Assembly: GCA_937142855.1 (NCBI GenBank)
Contig: CAKZQZ010000090.1
Location: forward strand, 17,186-81,185
Source of the DNA: an uncultured Alphaproteobacteria bacterium
GTDB lineage: Bacteria > Pseudomonadota > Alphaproteobacteria > Puniceispirillales > Marisalimonadaceae
Length of the DNA stretch: 64,000 nucleotides
Direction: 5' to 3'
Positions 58,630-64,000 of the stretch are shown piece after piece (the stretch's first letter is position 1; each line of letters opens with the position of its first letter). Made by a program: the position numbers and the translations under genes. The notes below the pieces were generated by a model, which saw only the letters and a list, made by a program, of their open reading frames with translations, ran no database searches and had not been told where the DNA came from.

Positions 58630-59205
58630 GTGAAAAAGTTTATAATAATTATCTGTTTACTTTTTGTTGTTCAATCTTGTGGTCCATTTTTAGGAACCAT
58701 AGGCGTAGTCTCCCTAGGAGCCCACTCTAAACAAAAAGGATTGGGAACAACTATAAATGACAATATTATAAAAACAAAAATATCAAATTTTATTTTTAAA
58801 TTTGATGAAAATTTAATACCAGACACTAAGATTTTTGTTAATAATGGCTCTGTTTTATTTACTGGCAAAGTTAAAGTTCCTGAAAATAAAATTGAGATTA
58901 CAAAATTAGCGTGGTCTGTGAAGGGAGTTAAAGAAGTAAACAATGAACTGCAAGTTATTGATAAATCATCCATAAAAAATATTGCAAGGGATCTGGCTTC
59001 GTTGGGAGAAATAAGAGCTAGGCTTATTTCTGACAAGTCTATTAACAGTCTAAATTTTTCAATAGATGTGGTAAATGACAAAGTATATCTAAGTGGAGTA
59101 GCAAAAGATAAATCTGAAATGCTTCGTGTCAAAGATCACGCTGTTAGCGCAAGGTTTGTTAAAGAAGTATACAACTATATCATCTTAGATATTGATGTAA
59201 GATGA
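58630..59205 (+). CDS. BON-domain lipoprotein
   Basis: I take GTG 58630 as start because AAGGA lies 8 bp before it and the product then begins with a clean lipoprotein signal, KKFIIIICLLFVVQSC (lipobox Cys17); a longer frame from TTG 58600 would put ten residues ahead. 191 residues with two BON repeats (about 45-115 and 115-185: VNNGSVLFTGKVKVPENKIEI; VVNDKVYLSGVAKDKSEMLRV). BON proteins of this kind (OsmY/DolP family) sit in the periplasm or outer membrane and protect envelope integrity. The stop overlaps the gshB start by 4 bp. Confidence 0.85.
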   Translation: MKKFIIIICLLFVVQSCGPFLGTIGVVSLGAHSKQKGLGTTINDNIIKTKISNFIFKFDENLIPDTKIFVNNGSVLFTGKVKVPENKIEITKLAWSVKGVKEVNNELQVIDKSSIKNIARDLASLGEIRARLISDKSINSLNFSIDVVNDKVYLSGVAKDKSEMLRVKDHAVSARFVKEVYNYIILDIDVR

Positions 59206-60155
59206 AGAAAAGTCTAAAAATTGCGTTCCTAATGGATCCTCTTCAGGATCTCGATCTGAAGGGAGATACCACTTTTGCTTTAGCTCTTGAAGCTCAAAGC
59301 CGCGGCCATAAAATATTTTTTTTTAAGCCCAGTGATTTAATTTTAAAATCTAACGAGGTTTTTGCTAACATATGTAAAATTGAGTTAAGTTCAATAAATG
59401 GAGTTGATAAGTTTAAATATCACAAGAACCACGTGCTTCCCTTATCAGACTATGATGTTGTTATGATGAGACAAGATCCACCGTTTGACCTATCGTATAT
59501 AACCGCCACTCATATTTTAGAAAAATTACCTAAATCAACTCTAGTCGTTAATAACCCCTTTGAAGTAAGAAATGCCCCAGAAAAAATATTTGTTACCAAC
59601 TTTCCACATTTAATGCCCAAAACTCTTATTACTAGAGACTTGCATTCAATACAGCGTTTCAGAGAAGAGTTTAAAGATATAATTATTAAACCTTTATATG
59701 GAAATGGTGGTCAGGGTGTGTTTCATGTTCTTCCGAGCGATGAAAATTTTAACTCAATTTTAGAAATGTTTTTTAATCAAAATAAAGAGCCATTAATATT
59801 ACAAGAATATTTAAAAGACGTTAGAAATGGCGACAAACGTATCATTTTACTAAATGGAGAAATAGTGGGCGCCATTAACAGGGTGCCCCAAGAAGGAGAG
59901 AGTAGATCAAACATGCATGTTGGTGGAAAAGCTCACAAAACTATTTTGACAGAACGTGATAAATTTATATGCAAAGAAATTTCACAATCTTTAAAGGATA
60001 AAGAATTATTTTTTGTTGGGATAGATATTATTGGAGACTTTATAACAGAAATTAATGTTACATCCCCTACAGGAATTAGAGAAATTGGATCTCATGATAA
60101 AATTTTTATAGAGGAGTTATTCTGGGATTTCATTGAACAGAAGCTAGAAAATTAA
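59202..60155 (+). CDS. gshB: Glutathione synthetase
   Basis: Second step of glutathione synthesis, joining gamma-glutamylcysteine to glycine. 317 residues with ATP-grasp fold; N-terminal IAFLMDPLQDLDLKGDTTFAL, then RQDPPFDLSYI, IIKPLYGNGGQGVF, and EINVTSPTGIREI. The ATG overlaps the BON gene stop (ATGA). The 3' end overlaps the convergent HIT gene by 4 bp. Confidence 0.96.
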   Translation: MKKSLKIAFLMDPLQDLDLKGDTTFALALEAQSRGHKIFFFKPSDLILKSNEVFANICKIELSSINGVDKFKYHKNHVLPLSDYDVVMMRQDPPFDLSYITATHILEKLPKSTLVVNNPFEVRNAPEKIFVTNFPHLMPKTLITRDLHSIQRFREEFKDIIIKPLYGNGGQGVFHVLPSDENFNSILEMFFNQNKEPLILQEYLKDVRNGDKRIILLNGEIVGAINRVPQEGESRSNMHVGGKAHKTILTERDKFICKEISQSLKDKELFFVGIDIIGDFITEINVTSPTGIREIGSHDKIFIEELFWDFIEQKLEN

Positions 60156-60514
60156 TTTATCATTCTTCCTAAATTTTTTCCTCCTAAAACATGTGCATGG
60201 AAATGTGGAACATCCTGATTACCATCTTTCCCAGAGTTTGTAATAATTCTAAAACCCATATCTTCTATACCTTTTTTACTAATAACATCATTAACTAATT
60301 CCCAAAAACATTTAACCTCTTCTAAGTTGGCATTTTGGATAAAATTATATAAGTCAGTATAAGGGTTTTTAGGTATTACCAAAACATGGATCGGTGCCTG
60401 GGGATTAATATCATTAAAAGCTAGTGCATATTTATTTTCAAGTACTTTTTCATATGGAATTTCAGCCCTTAATATTTTAGCAAAAACATTATCTTCATCA
60501 TAAATTTTAGACAT
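60152..60514 (-). CDS. HIT-family protein
   Basis: Histidine-triad nucleotide hydrolase, probably HINT-type acting on AMP conjugates. I take ATG 60514 as start, giving 120 residues; the open frame extends to 60610 but that part overlaps hisE. Motifs: FAKILRAEIP at the N-terminus, AFNDINPQAPIHVLVIPK, and the active HFHAH (His104, His106, His108). The start overlaps the hisE stop by 8 bp, so it is the last gene of the his operon. Confidence 0.9.
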   Translation of the reverse strand: MSKIYDEDNVFAKILRAEIPYEKVLENKYALAFNDINPQAPIHVLVIPKNPYTDLYNFIQNANLEEVKCFWELVNDVISKKGIEDMGFRIITNSGKDGNQDVPHFHAHVLGGKNLGRMIN

Positions 60515-60839
60515 TATCTCTATCCCTACTATTCTTTTCTTCATAACCTGATTTAATTTTTCTCTTTGATAATTCTGCCCAAACATCTTTTGGGTGTACA
60601 TTCGTTGCAACCCATAACGCTAATAAATGATAAATTATATCAGCAGACTCATGAATTATGCCTTTTTTATTATTTTTTATAAAATCTATAATAAGTTCAG
60701 TTGTTTCTTCTCCAATTTTTTTTGCTAATAATTCTGGTTCATTAATTAATTTAGCTGTGTACGACAATTTAGGATCAATATTAACTTTATTACCAAGTCT
60801 ATTAAATAGATCTTCTATAAATTTATCACTCATTTTCAT
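60507..60839 (-). CDS. hisE: Phosphoribosyl-ATP pyrophosphohydrolase
   Basis: Second step of histidine synthesis. 110 residues, MazG-like fold: LAKKIGEETTELIIDF and ESADIIYHLLALW contain the metal-binding acidic residues. ATG 60839, or an in-frame ATG two codons later. Stand-alone HisE (not fused to HisI) is usual in alphaproteobacteria. 4 bp after hisF. Confidence 0.93.
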   Translation of the reverse strand: MKMSDKFIEDLFNRLGNKVNIDPKLSYTAKLINEPELLAKKIGEETTELIIDFIKNNKKGIIHESADIIYHLLALWVATNVHPKDVWAELSKRKIKSGYEEKNSRDRDNV

Positions 60840-60843
60840 TGCC

Positions 60844-61608
60844 TCAAACTCTTACGTTTATTCCGTTGTTTGACATTTCTTTTTTTACTTCAGCAATAGA
60901 ATAAATACCAAAATGAAAAATAGAAGCTGCTAAAACAGCAGAGGCGCCTGATTTTAATACCGCATCAATCATATGTTCAGGCTTACCTGCACCACCTGAT
61001 GCAATGACAGGCACATCTACATTATCCGTTATTAACTTGGTAAGTTCTAAATTGTAACCAGATTTCGTGCCGTCTGTAGTCATAGAGGTTAACAAAATTT
61101 CTCCAGCTCCACTCTTTACACCTTGATCTGCCCATTTTAAAACATCTATCTGTGTTTTTTTTCTTCCTCCATGTGTTGTTACTTCGTAACCACTTGGCAT
61201 TTTAAAATTTTTTATGGCATCAATTGCTAAGACAACACATTGGTTTCCAAATTTAAATGATGCTTCATTAATAAGGGTTGAATTATAAACAGCCGATGAG
61301 TTAATAGAAACTTTATCTGCACCCGAATTTAATAAATTTCTAAAATCATCTAAGCTGTTCACTCCCCCACCCACAGTTAAAGGAACAAGAGAGGTCTCTG
61401 CTGTTTTAGATATAACATCAAACATAGCTTTTCTCTGTTCGTTAGTAGCAGAAATATCTAAAAAACATATTTCATCTGCACCTACTTCGCTATATAGTTT
61501 TGCCTGCTCAACAGGATCTCCTGCATCTTGTAAATTAAGAAAGTTTATACCTTTCACTGTTCTTCCATTATGAACATCAAGGCACGGAATGACCCTAGTA
61601 GAGAGCAT
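60844..61608 (-). CDS. hisF: Imidazole glycerol phosphate synthase subunit HisF
   Basis: Cyclase subunit; uses ammonia from HisH to form imidazole glycerol phosphate and AICAR. 254 residues, TIM barrel. Catalytic Asp11 (PCLDVHNGRTVKG) and Asp130 (VVLAIDAIKN) are present, plus VTTHGGRKKTQID. Start overlaps the hisA stop by one base. Confidence 0.97.
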   Translation of the reverse strand: MLSTRVIPCLDVHNGRTVKGINFLNLQDAGDPVEQAKLYSEVGADEICFLDISATNEQRKAMFDVISKTAETSLVPLTVGGGVNSLDDFRNLLNSGADKVSINSSAVYNSTLINEASFKFGNQCVVLAIDAIKNFKMPSGYEVTTHGGRKKTQIDVLKWADQGVKSGAGEILLTSMTTDGTKSGYNLELTKLITDNVDVPVIASGGAGKPEHMIDAVLKSGASAVLAASIFHFGIYSIAEVKKEMSNNGINVRV

Positions 61609-62360
61609 TAAGAAATCCCTTTTCTAATTGCGTACAGAGCCTCTTCAAATGTAAATTTCTTATCATATAAGGCTCTTCCAATAACGACACCTTCAATCCC
61701 ATTAGAGAAATTTTCATGAAGTTTTAAAATATCATTTAAAGAAGAGACTCCTCCAGAAGCAATTACTGGATGAGGGTTTTGCTTTGCAAAACTTATGGTT
61801 TGATCTAAACTAACACCTTTCATACTTCCATCTTTTGATATATCTGTATAAATCACTGAGCTTACTAATGATTGATCAAATTTTCTTAGTAGATCTATAG
61901 CAGCGATATCAGACTGTTTTTCCCATCCATGTGATGCTATCATGCCGTTTCTTACATCGGCACCAATTATTATTTTTTTAAAATATTCCTGACTTAAGTT
62001 ATTTACAAAACTTGTATTTTCTAATGCCAATGTTCCCAGTATTACTCTATCAGCTAAATTTCCTAGCCAAAAATCTATCTTTTCCTTAGACCTAATACCA
62101 CCACCAATCTGGATTTTTACTTTATTTTGAAGAGTTTTTAAAATCTTTAAGATACTTATTTTGTTAACTTGTTTGCCTTTAACCGCACCGTCAAGATCTA
62201 CAATGTGTAACCACTCTGCACCCTGATCGACAAACCACATAGCTTGATCTAAAGGGTCAATATTGTAAACTGTTTCCTTATCCATATCTCCAAATAATAG
62301 CCTTACACATTTTCCATTTTTGATATCTATTGCAGGATATAGGGTAAATTTATTAATCAT
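61608..62360 (-). CDS. hisA: ProFAR isomerase HisA
   Basis: Amadori isomerase of histidine synthesis. 250 residues, TIM barrel; the first catalytic Asp12 lies in YPAIDIKNGKCVRL, the second in YTDISKDGSMKG. QIGGGIRS and VIASGGVSSLNDI are phosphate-binding motifs. The TAATG overlap with hisF supports translational coupling. Confidence 0.96.
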   Translation of the reverse strand: MINKFTLYPAIDIKNGKCVRLLFGDMDKETVYNIDPLDQAMWFVDQGAEWLHIVDLDGAVKGKQVNKISILKILKTLQNKVKIQIGGGIRSKEKIDFWLGNLADRVILGTLALENTSFVNNLSQEYFKKIIIGADVRNGMIASHGWEKQSDIAAIDLLRKFDQSLVSSVIYTDISKDGSMKGVSLDQTISFAKQNPHPVIASGGVSSLNDILKLHENFSNGIEGVVIGRALYDKKFTFEEALYAIRKGIS

Positions 62361-62362
62361 TA

Positions 62363-62905
62363 TTATAACTCCTTATAATAATGATAGCCTGCAATGTATT
62401 TACCATTCACCAAGGCTGCTTTAGGATTCATTCCAAATTTTATAAATCCAGCTTGTTCGTATAATTGTATGGCTCTTAATTGTGTTTCTCTTACTTCCAG
62501 AGTAATTACCTTAAAACCATCTTCTCTAGCTTTTGATTCAGCCTTTTGAAAAACAGCCTTAGCTAAACCAAAACCTCTTGCCCATGAAGCAAAGAAAAAT
62601 GTACTTAAGACGCATGAGTGTGATTGTGCTTCATTATTCTTAGCTGGTTTTATAAGTTGTACAGAACCTGCCACAATATTATCTAACTTACCTATAATTA
62701 GGACCCTTTCAGGGATAAGTAATACGCCTTTCCAATAATTCTGAAGCGTCTTATTAGCAGGAGGAGAAATCCAACCAAACCCACCACCAGCTAATATAGC
62801 TTCTTCTGTAGCATCACAAAGTTCTTGCAAATCAACTTTACTTAAGCTGGTACAAAATTCTGCCTTAACATTAAACTCTTTATTCTTCTGCATAATTTTC
62901 AACAC
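62363..62905 (-). CDS. GNAT-family N-acetyltransferase inside the his operon
   Basis: 180 residues; acetyl-CoA motif ARGFGLAKAVFQKAESKAREDG and the closing VRETQLRAIQLYEQAGFIKFG are typical GNAT. It sits between hisH (5 bp) and hisA (2 bp). A GNAT gene occupies the same place in the his operons of other alphaproteobacteria, but its substrate is not known to me. The start may be GTG 62905 or ATG 62893. Confidence 0.85.
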   Translation of the reverse strand: MLKIMQKNKEFNVKAEFCTSLSKVDLQELCDATEEAILAGGGFGWISPPANKTLQNYWKGVLLIPERVLIIGKLDNIVAGSVQLIKPAKNNEAQSHSCVLSTFFFASWARGFGLAKAVFQKAESKAREDGFKVITLEVRETQLRAIQLYEQAGFIKFGMNPKAALVNGKYIAGYHYYKEL

Positions 62906-62910
62906 TATAA

Positions 62911-63564
62911 CTAAAGCTTAATCCAATTAGAAATAAACTTTTGACCTGCAAAACTACTTTTTTCTGGATGAAATTGAACTCCAAAATAATTTTTTTTCCC
63001 TATAATGGCTGGTATCTCATGATTATAAATAGTATTGGCCAAAACTTCACTTTCTAAACTTTTATCCAAATAATAAGAATGCACAAAGTAAAATTGTTCT
63101 TCTTCAGAAATATTTCTCAAAATTGGGTGTTTTTTATCTGAAACGTTTAAATTATTCCAACCCATATGTGGTATTTTATATCTTCTTCCAAGGTAATCTG
63201 AACCTGAAATTTTAATTTTTCTTAAATATCCTTTTAGCCAACCAAACCCTGATGTTTTAATTTTTTCTAAACTATAATCAACCATGAGCTGCATACCCAC
63301 ACATATCCCTAAAAAAGGTTTTTCTTTGTGAATAACTTCTTCTGAGAGTGTTTCAACTAATCCATCAATAACTTTTAATCCTTTACTACAGTCAGGAAAC
63401 GACCCAACTCCAGGTAAGACTAAAAAATCCCCTTTTCTTATATTTTGCAAATCATTCGTCACTTCAATATTTATTTTGAACTTATTATCTATAATGGTTT
63501 TTTTAAATGCGTTTTCTACAGATCTCAAGTTACCAGAACCATAGTCAATGATTATTAATTTCAT
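62911..63564 (-). CDS. hisH: Imidazole glycerol phosphate synthase subunit HisH
   Basis: Glutamine amidotransferase partner of HisF. 217 residues, class I: nucleophile Cys88 (FLGICVGMQLM), and His199 and Glu201 (FHPEKSS). The oxyanion region LPGVGSFPDC is present. 10 bp after hisB. Confidence 0.96.
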   Translation of the reverse strand: MKLIIIDYGSGNLRSVENAFKKTIIDNKFKINIEVTNDLQNIRKGDFLVLPGVGSFPDCSKGLKVIDGLVETLSEEVIHKEKPFLGICVGMQLMVDYSLEKIKTSGFGWLKGYLRKIKISGSDYLGRRYKIPHMGWNNLNVSDKKHPILRNISEEEQFYFVHSYYLDKSLESEVLANTIYNHEIPAIIGKKNYFGVQFHPEKSSFAGQKFISNWIKL

Positions 63565-63574
63565 ATTATAATCT

Positions 63575-64000
63575 TCAAGAAAGAGTACCTTTAGTAGATG
63601 GAATATTTTCTTTGTTCATTAAATCAATACTTATGGCACCCCTAATAGCAACAGCTAATGATTTAAAACAAGACTCTATTATATGATGTGTATTTGTCCC
63701 ATAAAGATTTTCAATATGTAAGGTCAAACTAGCTGATTGAGAAAAAGATTGAAAAAACTCTTTAAATATTTCTGTTTCAATATTTTTTATTGATATTGTA
63801 GGTAAAAATACTTTCCAAACTAACCATGGCCTACCTGAAACGTCAATACTACATCTAGTTAGACATTCATCCATGGGCAAGTAACTAAAACTGTAACGTT
63901 TTATCCCTTTCTTGTTTCCTAGCGCTTTATTAATGGCACTTCCAAGAGCCCACCCAACATCTTCAACCGTGTGATGAGAATCTATATGTAAATCTCCGTA
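63575..64000 (-). CDS. hisB: Imidazoleglycerol-phosphate dehydratase, C-terminal part (starts beyond the window)
   Basis: Sixth step of histidine synthesis. About 141 C-terminal residues are visible, in an open frame that continues past base 64000; the TTG at 63880 is an internal codon, not the start. The metal site [18 protein letters not shown] is near the window edge, followed by [17 protein letters not shown] and the second metal motif [21 protein letters not shown] single-domain enzyme seems likely, as the phosphatase fusion of enteric HisB is not expected here, but the N-terminus is not seen. Confidence 0.95.
   Translation of the reverse strand, partial: YGDLHIDSHHTVEDVGWALGSAINKALGNKKGIKRYSFSYLPMDECLTRCSIDVSGRPWLVWKVFLPTISIKNIETEIFKEFFQSFSQSASLTLHIENLYGTNTHHIIESCFKSLAVAIRGAISIDLMNKENIPSTKGTLS

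Noticed and set aside
60515..60610. Longer N-terminus for the HIT protein
   Set aside because: It overlaps hisE, and the HIT family begins at MSKIYDED-type sequence, matching ATG 60514.
1..64000. Mobile elements, prophage, CRISPR, tRNA or rRNA genes, defence systems
   Set aside because: I looked on both strands through all intergenic gaps; none is large enough or shows the required repeats, structures or genes.

Overview
The window is about 64 kb of very AT-rich DNA (GC close to a third by eye) packed with housekeeping genes. I infer an alphaproteobacterium with a small, streamlined genome, of the SAR11 / HIMB59 marine type. The reasons are the gene order (dnaA-dnaN-recF-gyrB beside rpsT-mutM-ubiE-ubiB-coaBC; mutS-glnD-murJ-trpS-nfuA; tsaB-rimI-acyltransferases-miaB-phoH-ybeY-corC-lnt-metK-trmB; rimP-nusA-infB-rbfA-truB-rpsO-pnp; rph-rdgB-hemW-PBP activator/rsmI-gshB; hisB-hisH-GNAT-hisA-hisF-hisE), the hybrid malic enzyme MaeB, and the tiny or overlapping intergenic spaces. 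The exact clade cannot be fixed from sequence alone. I see no insertion sequence, prophage, CRISPR array, tRNA or rRNA gene.

Layout. 1-5.1 kb: replication genes gyrB (partial), recF, dnaN, dnaA on the minus strand. 5.1-5.5 kb: the only gene-free stretch over 300 bp, extremely AT-rich, a possible but unproven origin region. 5.5-14.5 kb: rpsT and mutM (minus), then a plus-strand run ubiE, ubiB, coaBC, moeB-like, an SH3 protein, fabA, fabB, fabI, covering ubiquinone, coenzyme A, sulfur/cofactor and fatty-acid synthesis. 14.5-23.8 kb: a minus-strand translation and RNA-processing operon, rimP to pnp, ending in an enoyl-CoA hydratase. 23.8-34.0 kb: a long minus-strand run from tsaB to trmB (tRNA and rRNA modification, phospholipid or ornithine-lipid acyltransferases, lipoprotein maturation, SAM synthesis). 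34-36 kb: a secreted polysaccharide deacetylase and a Bax-like glucosaminidase facing each other. 36-45 kb: nfuA, trpS, murJ, glnD, mutS. 45-49 kb: maeB, a PfkB sugar/adenosine kinase and a small lipoprotein. 49-53.5 kb: dapB, dnaJ, dnaK, grpE. 53.7-60 kb: rph, rdgB, hemW, PBP activator, rsmI, a BON lipoprotein, gshB. 60-64 kb: a HIT protein and the histidine operon, ending in a hisB that runs off the window.

Most of the window is ordinary core genome. The points most worth a second look are: (1) CoaBC carries an in-frame N-terminal helix-turn-helix domain, and a perfect 12-bp direct repeat lies just upstream of it; (2) truB has no ATG, GTG or TTG start upstream of its conserved N-terminal strand, and a good ribosome binding site faces two AUC codons; (3) the rimP operon promoter is predicted to start transcription on the first base of a terminator-like hairpin; (4) dnaK and grpE carry CTTGTAA-N14 heat-shock type promoters while hrcA is missing from its usual place; (5) several genes usual at these loci (dut, ylxR, hrcA, yraN) are absent, consistent with genome reduction.
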